This document shows, piece after piece, positions 43,585-53,123 of a stretch of 64,000 bases of DNA. This DNA is from Regnicoccus_A sp014224355 (lineage in GTDB: Bacteria > Cyanobacteriota > Cyanobacteriia > PCC-6307 > Cyanobiaceae): contig NZ_CP154799.1 in assembly GCF_050920705.1 (NCBI RefSeq), positions 2,418,001 to 2,482,000 on the forward strand, read 5' to 3'. Both the position numbers and the translations under genes were made by a program. The notes beneath the pieces are model-generated. The model saw only the letters and a program-made list of their open reading frames with translations. It was not told the DNA's origin and did not search any database. Each line of letters starts with the position of its first letter. Within the stretch, counting starts at the first letter, position 1.

Positions 43585-44646
43585 ATGGCCCCAACCCTGA
43601 CCCGACGCCAGATCCTCGGCCTGGGTGGCCTGGCCCTGGGGGCTGCCGCCTTCGGCACCTGGCGGGAGCTGCAGGCAGCCCCGGCTGCAGCTCCCGCCAC
43701 CGGCTTGAAGCTCCTCCCCCGTGGCGATCGGCGCCTGGTGCTGATCAGTGATCTCAATTCCAGTTACGGCTCCACCACCTACATCCCGGAGGTGGGACGA
43801 GGGATCGCCCTGATCCCCTCGATGCGCGCCGATCTGGTGGTCTGCGCCGGCGACATGGTGGCCGGGCAGAAGGCGAGCCTGAGCACCTCCCGGCTCCAGG
43901 CCATGTGGGCGGGCTTCGATCGCCAGGTGCTCAGGCCCCTGCGGAGGGCAGGGCTGCCCTTCCTGCCGGCGATGGGCAACCACGACGCCTCCAGCAGCCG
44001 GGTGGGCGGCCGCTATTCCTTCGAACGCGAGCGGCAGGAGGCCAGCCGCTTCTGGCGTGGCCAGCAGAGGAATCTGGGGCTGACCTTCCTGGACGCTTCC
44101 GGCTTTCCCTTCTTCTATTCAGTGCTCCAGGACGACTTGTTCCTGCTGGTGCTCGATGCCTCCTCAGCGCAGATTCCCGCGGAACAGCTGCGCTGGGCGG
44201 AGCGGAGCCTGGCCAGCGCTGCGGCCCGTGGGGCACAGCGGCGGCTGGTGATGGGACACCTTCCCCTGCTGGGGGTGGCCCAGGGACGCGACACCGCCGG
44301 CAATGTGGTGGCCAGGGACCGGGAGCTGCGTCAGATCCTGGAGCGCGCCCAGGTGGAGGCCTACATCAGTGGCCATCAGCACGCCTATTACCCCGGGCGG
44401 GCCGGGCAGCTCGATCTGATCCAGCTGGGGGCCCTCGGCAGCGGTCCGCGCCGGCTGCTTGGCCAACGCACCGCTCCGTTCCAGACCCTGACCGTGCTCG
44501 ATTACGACTGGAGCAGCGGCCGCCGCCGGGACAGCACCGTCAACATGCGCACGCTCCAGGCGGTGGATCCGCAGCGACTGCCGCCGCGCCTGAGCGACAG
44601 GCGCGGGCGCGCTCAGACCCGGAGGTCCTCCGCTACAGGAGGTTGA
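43585..44646 (+). CDS. Exported metallophosphatase, Tat signal
   Basis: This protein of about 353 residues starts with a twin-arginine signal (TRRQILGLGGLALGAAAFG) and carries a calcineurin-like metallophosphoesterase domain: LISDLNSSYG, CAGDMV, MGNHDASSS, MGHLPLLG and ISGHQHAYYPG hold the two-metal ligands. It should act in the periplasm on phosphate esters. Its 3' end overlaps the convergent 2OG oxygenase gene by 14 nt. Confidence 0.82.
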   Translation: MAPTLTRRQILGLGGLALGAAAFGTWRELQAAPAAAPATGLKLLPRGDRRLVLISDLNSSYGSTTYIPEVGRGIALIPSMRADLVVCAGDMVAGQKASLSTSRLQAMWAGFDRQVLRPLRRAGLPFLPAMGNHDASSSRVGGRYSFERERQEASRFWRGQQRNLGLTFLDASGFPFFYSVLQDDLFLLVLDASSAQIPAEQLRWAERSLASAAARGAQRRLVMGHLPLLGVAQGRDTAGNVVARDRELRQILERAQVEAYISGHQHAYYPGRAGQLDLIQLGALGSGPRRLLGQRTAPFQTLTVLDYDWSSGRRRDSTVNMRTLQAVDPQRLPPRLSDRRGRAQTRRSSATGG

Positions 44647-45583
44647 TTCGGTAGAGCACATCCTCGAGGGCATCCGCGGCCAGCACCCCGGCCAGGCGCT
44701 GGGGATTGTCCGGGGTGCAGCAGCTGGCCAGGGGCGCCAGCAGGGTGGAGGGCCGGGCATGGCAGAACTGCACCACGCTCAGCCTCTCCTCAGCGGAATC
44801 GGGGGGCGCCACCACCCGGTGCAGGCCGGCGGGGATCAGGCCGTTGCTGAGCCGCTCCAGCATCAGCCCGCTGTTGATGATCACCCGCCCCTCGGGCGGC
44901 AGCGCCGGCACCCAGCCGCCGGCCACCTCCACCTCCAGGCCGGCCCCCGTGGCCCGGGGCAGGGCGGTGATCAGGTTGATGTCGCCGTGGGCGGCGGCCC
45001 AGAGGTGCCCGGGGCCGGGGGCAGCCGCCATGGGCGGGTAGCGGATGGCGCGGCTGAGGGTGGGGGCTTCGCTGACCATCTCCTCGAAGAAGCTCTCGGC
45101 GGCGCCGAGGCCGAGGGCGACCACCCGCAGGAAGCGCCGCTGCAGATCGGCGAGCGCCCGATGAAAGCGCTGCAGCACCTCACTGATGCCCGGCACCACC
45201 GCCTCCGGCAGCAGCGGGTCGGGATAGAGCAGGGGATAACGGCGGCGCAGGGGATGGGCGGCCGGGATCGGCGCCGCCCAATTGAGCATCTCCTTCCAGT
45301 CGGCTCGCTCGCTGCCGGCGGCGGTTTCCACCAGCAACCCCGTGTAGCCGGTCTGCCCGGAGGCACCGACAGCCCTGAAGCGTCCCTTGGTGTCTCCATC
45401 GAGGGCGAAGAAGCGCTCCAGCATCCCGTAGGCGGTGTCAAGCAGATCGGTAGAGAGATCGCTGCTGGTGTACACGAAGCCAGTGGCCAGGCTGCGCCGC
45501 ACCCCATCGAGCACCGCCCGCCGGCTGCGAGCGTCACCCTGCTCGAAGGCCAGCAGGTCGACATCGAGGATGGTGGACTCCAT
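44633..45583 (-). CDS. Isopenicillin N synthase-like 2OG-Fe(II) oxygenase
   Basis: This non-heme iron dioxygenase of about 316 residues has the iron ligands H and D in AAHGDINLITAL, the second H in GLHRVVAPP and the 2-oxoglutarate-binding R-x-S in ERLSVVQF. Such enzymes hydroxylate or desaturate small molecules. The substrate is unknown. It lies ten bases downstream of the MidA-type methyltransferase gene on the same strand. Confidence 0.85.
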   Translation of the reverse strand: MESTILDVDLLAFEQGDARSRRAVLDGVRRSLATGFVYTSSDLSTDLLDTAYGMLERFFALDGDTKGRFRAVGASGQTGYTGLLVETAAGSERADWKEMLNWAAPIPAAHPLRRRYPLLYPDPLLPEAVVPGISEVLQRFHRALADLQRRFLRVVALGLGAAESFFEEMVSEAPTLSRAIRYPPMAAAPGPGHLWAAAHGDINLITALPRATGAGLEVEVAGGWVPALPPEGRVIINSGLMLERLSNGLIPAGLHRVVAPPDSAEERLSVVQFCHARPSTLLAPLASCCTPDNPQRLAGVLAADALEDVLYRINLL

Positions 45584-45592
45584 CAGGGCAAG

Positions 45593-46789
45593 TTACGTGC
45601 CCTTCCCGGGATCCTGCAGGAACAAGTCCGCGCCGGAGGCCAGCGCCGAGGCGGCCTCGCCCCGGCTGAAGGCCAGCCAGCGGAAGTCGCCGAGGGCAAC
45701 GGGATCCACCAGGCGCAGCAGGGCCTCACGCCGGGCCAGCAGCTCCGCCAGATCCTGGGGACCAACGCTCCGGTCGCCCTCGGCGGCGCCGCCCGCCGGC
45801 TGCTGCTGCAGCCCATGCAGCCGCTGGGCCAGACCGAGGGCGAGCAGGGCCTCCCCCTGGCGCGTCTGGCCGAGGACCTGCCAGCCGGCGGCGGCGGCGG
45901 CCTCCAGCACGCTCTCGAGGCAGAGGTGGGCAGTGAGATCCCACTCACCTGGCTGCAGCAGGGGATCGGAGCTGGCCTGCTGGGCGCGATAGGCCATCAG
46001 GGTGCCGTTGCTTCGCTGGGGGGCGTAGTAGCGCCAGGCCTCGAGGGCGTAATCGATCACCAGCAGCCGGCCCTGGGCCAGGGCAGCGCCACAGCCCGCC
46101 ATCCAGGGGGCCAGCCCGGGATGGAGCTCGCTGCACCAGCCCTCAGGGCGCCGTTGATCGAGGGGCAGAAGTCCCAGGGGCTCCAGTCGCGCCCCATCCT
46201 CCGGCTCCAGGGGCTCCCCGGGCTCCAACCGCAGGGTCCCCTTCCGGAGCGTCACCTGCTGTCGGCACCAGTGGGTCCCGCTGCGCTCGATCCGCTCCAC
46301 CGCCAGGGCATCGAGCACCTCGTGGGCCAGCACCACTCCCGTGAGCGGAGCTGCAGCCATCTCTGCAAAGCCGCTCCAGCGCACCGGCAGGGGGCAGCCC
46401 TCCAGGCGCTGCCGCTGGCGTGCGGCCATGCCGGCGTTGGGCTCCACCAGCACCAGCTCCAGCCGCTCGGCCAGCTGGGGCCAGCCGACCATCAGCTCCT
46501 CCGCCAGCTGGGCCGCCAGGCTGCCTTCGCCGGGGCCGGCCTCCACCAGGCTCAGGGGTCCGCTGGGAAGCTCCTGCAACCAGCGGGCGATCTGGGGGGC
46601 GAGCAGGGCGGCGAAATCAGGGCCGAGGGACGGGGCCGTGGCGAAATCACCCCGGGGGCCGATGCTGAGGCGGCCGGCGCCGTAGGCCCCATGCTCGGGG
46701 TCGTGCAGCACCCACTCCATGTAGGTGCGGAAGGGCGTGCTGCCGCCGGCCTGGAGCAGGCGCTGTTCCAGCCAGGCGGGCAGCGGCAC
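45593..46789 (-). CDS. MidA-type SAM-dependent methyltransferase
   Basis: This protein of about 398 residues is of the MidA/NDUFAF7 family, whose eukaryotic members methylate an arginine of complex I; in cyanobacteria NDH-1 is a possible target. Motifs: GGSTPFRTYMEWVLHDPEHG, GRLSIGPRGDFATAPS, LVEAGPGEGSLAAQL (SAM site), VVLAHEVLDALAVERI. The GTG at 46789 gives a family-like start (MPLPAWLEQRLLQAGG); an earlier GTG at 46843 would overlap the divergent TPM gene. Confidence 0.78.
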   Translation of the reverse strand: MPLPAWLEQRLLQAGGSTPFRTYMEWVLHDPEHGAYGAGRLSIGPRGDFATAPSLGPDFAALLAPQIARWLQELPSGPLSLVEAGPGEGSLAAQLAEELMVGWPQLAERLELVLVEPNAGMAARQRQRLEGCPLPVRWSGFAEMAAAPLTGVVLAHEVLDALAVERIERSGTHWCRQQVTLRKGTLRLEPGEPLEPEDGARLEPLGLLPLDQRRPEGWCSELHPGLAPWMAGCGAALAQGRLLVIDYALEAWRYYAPQRSNGTLMAYRAQQASSDPLLQPGEWDLTAHLCLESVLEAAAAAGWQVLGQTRQGEALLALGLAQRLHGLQQQPAGGAAEGDRSVGPQDLAELLARREALLRLVDPVALGDFRWLAFSRGEAASALASGADLFLQDPGKGT

Positions 46790-46836
46790 GGGGGGGAGGC
46801 GGCTCAGAGAGAATGAAGGGCCACTGAAGCAGCCCC

Positions 46837-47675
46837 ATGGCACCTGGCGCCAGCTCTTTCCTTCGCAGCCTGCTTGGCGTTCTGGCCGCAGCGGTGCTGC
46901 TGCTGGTGCCGCTGGGGGGGCTGCGGGAGGGATGGCCCAGGCCGCCGACAATCCCTCTCTCCTGCCTGATCACCCCACCCCTGTGATCGATCTGGCCCGG
47001 GCGCTCACCGATGGCCAGCGCTCGAGCCTCGAGCAGCAGCTCGACGAATTCGAAGCCAGCAGCGGCTGGAAACTGCGGGTTCTGACCCAGTACGAGCGGA
47101 CCCCCGGTCTGGCGGTGAAGGAGTTCTGGGGGCTCGATGAGCGCAGTCTGCTGCTGGTGGCCGATCCCCGCGGCGGCAACCTGCTCAACTTCAACGTGGG
47201 CGATGCGCTCTTCGCCCTGATGCCACGCACCTTCTGGGTGGAGCTGCAGACCCGCTTCGGCAACCAGTACTACGTGCGTGACCACGGCGAGGACGGCGCG
47301 ATCGTGGATGCGCTCACGGCAGTGGAAACATGCCTGGACAGGGGTGGCTGCCAGGTGGTGCCCGGTCTGCCCCAGGAGCAGTGGTTGCTCACCTTCTGCA
47401 CCTCGGCGCTGGGGGGCCTGATCGTCGGCTTTGCCGGCTACCCCCGCAAACAGGGCGAGGTGGTGGCCTGGAGCTGGGTGCTGCTGCTCTCACCGCTGTG
47501 GGTGATGCTCTTCGTGATCTTCGGTCTGGGGCCGGTGGTGACCCGCACCTCGGATTGGCTGCCGGTGCTGCGTAACGGACTGGGGTTTCTGGGCAGCGCC
47601 GTGGCCGCTTACCTCATCGCCCAGAAAACCGTGGGTCAAGCTGCCGCCGGAGAAAGTTCCGGCGGTGGTGAGTGA
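46837..47675 (+). pseudogene. TPM-domain (DUF477) membrane protein, one-base frameshift
   Basis: From ATG at 46837 a signal/hydrophobic head (FLRSLLGVLAAAVLLLVPLG) reads into a run of seven G at 46914-46920. Eight G would give LGGAAGGMAQAADNPSLLP, joining the downstream frame, which holds the TPM domain (PVIDLARALTDGQRSSLEQQ, VGDALFALMPRTFWVEL) and two C-terminal membrane helices. TPM proteins are membrane-anchored repair or assembly factors related to plant Psb27-partner TLP18.3. The frame after the break is fully open to 47675. Confidence 0.78.
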
Positions 47676-47693
47676 GAGCCAGCCCCCAGGCCT

Positions 47694-48524
47694 TCAGCGC
47701 TCATCGCCGATCTTCTGGAGGGCACAGCTGAGACTGTCGTCGTTGCAGGCGGGCCTCACCGGGGGAGCAGCCTGGGCCAGATCGGTGCGGACATTGTCGA
47801 TCGCCCGCAGGCTGGCCAGGTTGGCCTCGTAGAAGGCCCTGAGCTGGGTGTAGCGCTTGACGGGCTGGCCGTAGAAGCTGCGGCCGGCAAGGGTGGGGAA
47901 GGAAGCCCATTCCGGCGCCAGCTTGGCCGCCAGCTGGGGGGTGAAAACGCCGCGATCAGCCAGCGCCAATGCTCCCCGGCGCTGGATCAGGAAGATCGCC
48001 GCCTGGTCCTGAACATGGGGGCCGAAGCCTCTGATGCCCAGAGCCCGGGTGGCCATCGACCAGGTGAAGGGCATGAACTGGTAGGCACCGGCGGCGGCAC
48101 TGGCATAGCGGGCGGTGCGGTTGACCCGATCCGGATGGCGATCCAGGGAGGCCATCAGGCTGCCGCCGAACATGATCCGGTAGCCCAGATCTTCGCCATT
48201 GGCCCAGGTGCCCTCCGCGAAGCGGATGGTGTTGAGCAGCGCTCTGCGCTCCGGAGTGATCGCGAAGATGGTGCGCAACCCCGGCTGATCTCCGGGCCTG
48301 GCGATCGCCATGGAACGGGGCTGGCTGGCCGGCGCAGCTCCCGGCAGTCGGATCTCCTCCCAGGCCGTGGCATGGGCGGGGGCGGTCAAGGCCAGAGCCA
48401 GCGCCGGCAGGCACAGTCGACGGATGCAGGAAGCGGGAGAGATCAAGACTGGCAAGGGGTGAGAGGACGAAACATGGTCACCGTCAGACCTGGGTTGATC
48501 CCGTGTGGAATCGGCCTGGGACAT
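47694..48524 (-). CDS. Exported lysozyme-like (GH104, lambda endolysin-type) protein
   Basis: This protein of about 276 residues has a hydrophobic region consistent with a signal (LCLPALALALTAPAHATA) and a domain resembling phage lambda endolysin: LLNTIRFAEGTWANGEDLGY (catalytic glutamate in FAEG), GRYRIMFGG-type strand and AAGAYQFMPFTWSMA. It should cut peptidoglycan glycan strands. The first ~27 residues before the signal are probably not translated; a later start such as the GTG near 48473 would suit the signal. Confidence 0.75.
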   Translation of the reverse strand: MSQADSTRDQPRSDGDHVSSSHPLPVLISPASCIRRLCLPALALALTAPAHATAWEEIRLPGAAPASQPRSMAIARPGDQPGLRTIFAITPERRALLNTIRFAEGTWANGEDLGYRIMFGGSLMASLDRHPDRVNRTARYASAAAGAYQFMPFTWSMATRALGIRGFGPHVQDQAAIFLIQRRGALALADRGVFTPQLAAKLAPEWASFPTLAGRSFYGQPVKRYTQLRAFYEANLASLRAIDNVRTDLAQAAPPVRPACNDDSLSCALQKIGDER

Positions 48525-48953
48525 CGCTGCCCTGCTGGAGGAGCGAAATGGGAGAAAGTTCAGGAAGGCTCTGTACTGCTGAGCGAAGCAAGAACTGTCT
48601 GAATGAAAAAATGACTTGTGATGTGGATCAGCAACCCTGATGGGTGCACTCAGGTTTAGTGATCACTGGGCAACTCAGAAGAAACCGTCGAAGCGATGGA
48701 AGAGTACATCTCGGCGGGCTTGGGTTGGACAGCAATTTGTCGAACGAGCCTTACTCCAGGGATCGCATCAGTGACGGTCGAACAACCGTCCACCAGCTAT
48801 CAGAATTGCCTGCAAGGTTCACATCACTGTTGAGCACAGGGTTTGTTGATGCAAAATCATTCGACATCCTGACGATCAGTTCTGCTGATTGCGCCATCGG
48901 CGGCAGTAGCGACCGACACCAGATCGCCTGCGCTGCAATGCTCCCCAGCAATT
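48525..48953. other. Intergenic region with no recognised feature
   Basis: About 430 bases between the lysozyme-like and glycosyltransferase genes. One open frame of about 106 codons (48644-48964, plus strand) has no family features and overlaps the convergent gene, so I do not call it. The composition is more A/T-rich than the surroundings. Confidence 0.4.
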
Positions 48954-50021
48954 TCAGCTGTTGACCAGAGCCTGTTGCTCCAGCCAGCAGGCGGCCGTCT
49001 CAGCGCCATCCCGCGCCAGGGGACCAGCGGACGCCGGGTGCAACGGTTGATCCAGTTGCCAGTCGCCCTCGCGCAACTGTTGCTGGCTGAGCAGGCGGTG
49101 GCGGCCATGGCGGCGCAGGCCTTCCTCCAGCACCGGGGCTTCGGCAAAGCCCTCTCGGTGCACCAGGTGGATGCCCACGTCGTGGGCCAGGGCTTCACAG
49201 AAGCTGCTGTAGCCGGGCTTGGTGATCAACCGCTCCACCAGGGGCATGAACTCCAGCAGACGCAGACCCTTCGGGAGCAGCCGCACGTTGGCCGCCCCTG
49301 CGGCCGAGGGATCCGTGCTCACGAAGACATGATCCGGCCAGCGGTGGAAGGGTTCCTCCCCCAGCTGGAATCCCAGGCCACCGAAGCTCACCAGCACACA
49401 GCGTGCCCGCTCCGGAAGGTCAAGCCGTTGACGCAGAGTCTCCGCCCGCACGCGGAGCGGCGCCACGGTGAGGCCGATGCGCAGCTCAGGCAGCCCCCAG
49501 GGCATCGCCATGGAAAAGGGAGCATGGACCAGTCCCTGGCCCCGGCGGTAGAGCTGGAGGCAACGCTCGGCCCAGGCGGGAAAGGGACCACCCATCGGTG
49601 CATAGATGGCATCCCAGCCGAAATTGCCGACCCAGATCAGGGGCCACCCCCCGGCCTCGGCCAGCCGCGCAGCAGCGGGAGGCACATCACCCAGCAGCAG
49701 CACCGGTCCGCCCTGGGCCTTCAGCCAGCGGGCCTCTGCGGCGATCTGCCCGGGCAGGCGCCGCTCGAGGTCGTCGAGGGCCAACAGGGTGGCGGCGGGG
49801 TCAGCCCCGAGCGCATCGGCCTGCACCACCCCCACATCCCAGGTGCAGGGGCGCCGCTCGAAGGGAACCCCACCAAAAACGGTGAGCAGAAAAGACTCGG
49901 GCAATGACGTGGAGAGCACCAGCCGCCAGGAGGGCTGCAGTTGCGCCAGGGCCAGCAGGATCGCGCCGCTGCGGGAGCCGTGGCCGTAGCCGTGGCCGCT
50001 GATGGCGGCATAGATCAGCAC
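48954..50021 (-). CDS. GT28/MurG-like glycosyltransferase-fold protein
   Basis: This soluble protein of about 355 residues has a glycine/histidine-rich N-terminal motif (AISGHGYGHGSRSGAILL) and a C-terminal sugar-nucleotide-type motif (LITKPGYSSFCEALAH), as in the GT28-like domain of L-arabinokinase and related glycosyltransferases. The donor and acceptor are unknown. Its start overlaps the 3' end of the metallophosphoesterase gene by 7 nt, implying one operon. Confidence 0.68.
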   Translation of the reverse strand: MLIYAAISGHGYGHGSRSGAILLALAQLQPSWRLVLSTSLPESFLLTVFGGVPFERRPCTWDVGVVQADALGADPAATLLALDDLERRLPGQIAAEARWLKAQGGPVLLLGDVPPAAARLAEAGGWPLIWVGNFGWDAIYAPMGGPFPAWAERCLQLYRRGQGLVHAPFSMAMPWGLPELRIGLTVAPLRVRAETLRQRLDLPERARCVLVSFGGLGFQLGEEPFHRWPDHVFVSTDPSAAGAANVRLLPKGLRLLEFMPLVERLITKPGYSSFCEALAHDVGIHLVHREGFAEAPVLEEGLRRHGRHRLLSQQQLREGDWQLDQPLHPASAGPLARDGAETAACWLEQQALVNS

Positions 50022-50899
50022 CGCAGCGCCTCAGAGTGATCAGCAACAGGCTGTTGCCCCGCCACGGGCAGGTCGTGCAGCCGTTGTTCGTAGAGCAACC
50101 GACCCTCGGTGTCGTACCAGCGGTGGCTGACATGGCGGAGCTGGCCGGCCTCCAGCTCCACCCAGGCCAGATGACGCAGCTGCCGCCCCGTGCCGTCCAC
50201 CGCATGGCGGGGCACGTAGGCGGCATTGAGGTAGGCGGTGCCGCGACGATCGATCAGAAAGCTGCGTCGCTCCCCCCGCCCGCGCTTGAGGGCATGGTGC
50301 ATGTGGCCGAACACCACCAGGGGCAGCGGCCGGTGCGGGCGGATCTGCTCGATCGCCATCGCCAGGTCCTGATCGCCCCAGTCGCAGGCGGGCGACTTCC
50401 AGTCGCGGCCACAGGGGTCGCTGGCCAGGCTGCCGAGGCCGCTGGGCCCGCAATGGGCCAGCAACACCAGGGGCAGATCCGGATCTGCCGCCAGAGCTGC
50501 CGCGGCGATCCGCCCGGCCGACTCGGCCAACTCCACCGGCCCCCAAAGGGCCTGGATCGGCTTGGAGAGGTGATAACCGCCGCCGGCACTGCCCGGGCGG
50601 GCCCCCACCACAGCCAGGCCGGGTGGCGCCAGGTGGCGCACGGCCCAGGCGCAGTGGCGCTCGCCGAGCAGGTCGATCTGGCGCTGCAGCCTGCGCCCGC
50701 TGTGGTCCTTGCCGGTGTCATGGTTGCCGAGGATGCAGGCCACCGGAAGTTCGAGGTTGGCCAGGCTGGCGGCGATGCGCTCCTGACCGTCGCTGAGGTC
50801 GCCCACCACCAGCAGCGCATCAGGGGAGAGGCGAGCCAACAGGGCCACATCACGCCGGTCCCATTGCCCGTGCAGATCCCCGGCAATGGCTAGACGCAT
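50015..50899 (-). CDS. Metallophosphoesterase, TIGR04168-like
   Basis: This calcineurin-type phosphoesterase of about 294 residues has metal ligands in IAGDLHGQWD, VVGDLSDGQ, LGNHDTGKDHSGRR, LLAHCGPSG and VFGHMHHALKRG. It matches the cyanobacterial and plant TIGR04168 group, of unknown substrate. There is no signal peptide, so it is cytosolic. It is the upstream gene of the pair with the GT28-like protein and is divergent from nadA. Confidence 0.85.
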   Translation of the reverse strand: MRLAIAGDLHGQWDRRDVALLARLSPDALLVVGDLSDGQERIAASLANLELPVACILGNHDTGKDHSGRRLQRQIDLLGERHCAWAVRHLAPPGLAVVGARPGSAGGGYHLSKPIQALWGPVELAESAGRIAAAALAADPDLPLVLLAHCGPSGLGSLASDPCGRDWKSPACDWGDQDLAMAIEQIRPHRPLPLVVFGHMHHALKRGRGERRSFLIDRRGTAYLNAAYVPRHAVDGTGRQLRHLAWVELEAGQLRHVSHRWYDTEGRLLYEQRLHDLPVAGQQPVADHSEALRC

Positions 50900-50942
50900 G
50901 TGGGCCGTGGCGACTCCCTAGGCTGGGGTCATCCTGCCCCAG

Positions 50943-51911
50943 TTGAGGTCGAGGTTGGTTTTTGCGGCCCTCACAGCCCCAGCCGTCCCCCACGACCTGC
51001 CGGCCGCGATCGACAAGCTGCGCCAGGCCCGCAAGGCCGTGATCCTGGCGCACTACTACCAAAGTCCCGAGATCCAGGACGTGGCCGATTTCATCGGCGA
51101 CTCGCTGGAGCTCTCCCGCCAGGCCGCCGGCACAGACGCCGAGGTGATCGTCTTCTGCGGGGTCCACTTCATGGCGGAGACCGCCAAGATCCTCAGCCCT
51201 GACAAAACGGTGCTGCTGCCTGATCTGGAGGCGGGCTGCTCCCTGGCCGATGCCTGCCCCGCCGACGCCTTTGCCGCCTTTCGCGCCGAGCACCCCGACC
51301 ACCTGGTGGTGAGTTACATCAACTGTTCGGCGGCGGTGAAGGCCCAGAGCGACCTGATCTGCACCAGCAGCAACGCGGTGCGCCTGGTGCAGCAGCTGCC
51401 GGCCGATCGGCCGGTGCTGTTCGCGCCGGATCAGAACCTGGGCCGCTGGGTGGCCCGCGAGAGCGGCCGCGAGCTCACCCTCTGGCCGGGGGGCTGCATC
51501 GTGCATGAAACCTTCAGTGAGCAGGCTCTGCTGCGGCTGAAGCTGGAGCACCCGCGGGCGGAAGTGATCGCCCACCCGGAGTGCCTGCCCAATCTGCTGG
51601 ATCTGGCCGACTTCATCGGCTCCACCAGCCAGCTGCTCCGCCGCGCCGGCACCAGCGAAGCGAGCACGTTCCTGGTGCTCACCGAGCCGGGCATCCTGCA
51701 CCAGATGCGTCAGCGGCTTCCGCAGAAAACGTTCCTGGAGGTGCCGGGTCAGGACGGCTGCAGCTGCAATGCCTGCCCCTACATGCGCCTGAACACCCTG
51801 GAGAAGCTCTGGCAGTGTCTGGAGCGGATGGAGCCGGCCATCGAGCTCGATGAAGCGATCCGCCTGAAGGCCCTGGCACCGATCCAGCGGATGCTGGAGC
51901 TGAGCGCCTGA
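50943..51911 (+). CDS. nadA: Quinolinate synthase A
   Basis: NadA condenses iminoaspartate with dihydroxyacetone phosphate to quinolinate for NAD synthesis, using a 4Fe-4S cluster. Motifs include VILAHYYQSPEIQDVADFIG, VIVFCGVHFMAETAKIL, DLEAGCSLAD, YINCSAAVKA, WPGGCIVHE and the late GQDGCSCNACPYM. It is about 322 residues, normal length. The start is a TTG at 50943; no better start is in frame upstream. Confidence 0.95.
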   Translation: MRSRLVFAALTAPAVPHDLPAAIDKLRQARKAVILAHYYQSPEIQDVADFIGDSLELSRQAAGTDAEVIVFCGVHFMAETAKILSPDKTVLLPDLEAGCSLADACPADAFAAFRAEHPDHLVVSYINCSAAVKAQSDLICTSSNAVRLVQQLPADRPVLFAPDQNLGRWVARESGRELTLWPGGCIVHETFSEQALLRLKLEHPRAEVIAHPECLPNLLDLADFIGSTSQLLRRAGTSEASTFLVLTEPGILHQMRQRLPQKTFLEVPGQDGCSCNACPYMRLNTLEKLWQCLERMEPAIELDEAIRLKALAPIQRMLELSA

Positions 51912-51922
51912 GGCTTGCCGGC

Positions 51923-53029
51923 TCAGTAGCTGTAGTTGGCCACGAACAGCGATGCCGCATCGTCGGAAGGCTGGGATCCGGCCACGTACAGCCCCCGGGC
52001 CGCATCGCCATTGGCCGTGGCCCTCGCCAGCAGGGCCGCCTGACCGGCCGCCGTGTCGCTGCCGCCCCAGTGGCTGAGGCAGGAATGCTGAAGGGCGCGA
52101 CCGTAGGAGAAGCCGAGGTGCCAGGGCGAGCCCGGCACATGGTTGATGGCGTTGAGGTACACGCTGGCGTCCTCCTCGCCCAGACCACCGGAGAGAAAGA
52201 GGATCGCCGGCACGGCAGCCGGCACCGAGCGCCGCAGGGTGCGAACCGTGAACTCGGCCACCTGCTCGGGGCTGGGCCTCTGGGGACAACTGGCGCCGGG
52301 CAGGGTCATCGAGGGCTTGAGCAGGCTGCCCTCCAGGAACACCCCATTGAGGCCGAGGACCTCATACACCGTGCGCAGCACCCATTCCTGCACCGCAGCG
52401 GTGGTGAGGATGTCGTGGTTGCCGTCCATCAGGATCTCGGGCTCCACGATCGGCACCAGCCCCTCCTCCTGCACGGTGCGGGCGTAGCGGGCCAGTCCCC
52501 AGGCGTTCTCACGCACACAGAGCTCCGACGGGGAGCCATCGGCGCTGATGCGCAAGACCGCCCGCCACTTGGCGAAACGGGCGCCGCGCGCGTAATAGCG
52601 GGCTGCCCGCTCCCGCAGTCCCTTGAGGCCGGTGCACCAGCTCTCGCCGGGCAAGCCCCCAGGGAGGGGCTCCACCCCCTGATCCACCTTGATGCCCACC
52701 ACCAGGCCCTGGTCCCGGAAGCGCTCGAGAATCGATCCAGCCGCCAGACCACCCACTGCAGCGGCTTCCTGAAAGAGGGTTTCCTCGTAGAGGATCACCC
52801 CACTGATCGACGCTCCCAGCCCCGGGGCGGTGGCCAGCAGAGTGCGGTAGGCGCGACGGTGTTCCTCACTGTTCTCCAGGCCGATCGCCGCGAAGCGCTT
52901 GCCGATCGTGCCGGTGGATTCATCCGCGGCCAGCAGGCCACTGCCGGGGCGGGCAAGGGCGGCGGCGGTGGCCTCCAGCTCCTCGCGATGGGTCTCGAGC
53001 GCCATGGAATCCTGCAGGGCCTGCTCCAT
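51923..53029 (-). CDS. Fructose-bisphosphate aldolase class I
   Basis: This class I (Schiff-base, metal-free) aldolase of about 368 residues shows GLLAADESTGTIGKRF, KVDQGVEPLPG, RFAKWRAVLRI, the lysine motif GVFLEGSLLKPSMTLPG and FLSGGLGEEDASVYLNAIN, ending in the aromatic tail VANYSY. It interconverts fructose-1,6-bisphosphate with triose phosphates. Cyanobacteria usually rely on the class II enzyme, so this is an additional form. An in-frame ATG at 53005 is an alternative start. Confidence 0.93.
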   Translation of the reverse strand: MEQALQDSMALETHREELEATAAALARPGSGLLAADESTGTIGKRFAAIGLENSEEHRRAYRTLLATAPGLGASISGVILYEETLFQEAAAVGGLAAGSILERFRDQGLVVGIKVDQGVEPLPGGLPGESWCTGLKGLRERAARYYARGARFAKWRAVLRISADGSPSELCVRENAWGLARYARTVQEEGLVPIVEPEILMDGNHDILTTAAVQEWVLRTVYEVLGLNGVFLEGSLLKPSMTLPGASCPQRPSPEQVAEFTVRTLRRSVPAAVPAILFLSGGLGEEDASVYLNAINHVPGSPWHLGFSYGRALQHSCLSHWGGSDTAAGQAALLARATANGDAARGLYVAGSQPSDDAASLFVANYSY

Positions 53030-53123
53030 GGCTAGGGGAGCGATCTGCCGCCGTCAACGGGCAGCGGCCGCCAGGATGCGTCGATTCCCCATCCCGGCGG
53101 CAGCGCGGCCACCGGAGTGCGCC

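Noticed and set aside
44759..46816. Open frame of about 685 codons opposite the oxygenase and MidA genes
   Set aside because: It is antisense to two well-supported genes and has no recognisable domain.
48644..48964. Open frame of 106 codons on the plus strand
   Set aside because: No homology-like features, overlaps the end of a convergent gene and is compositionally random.
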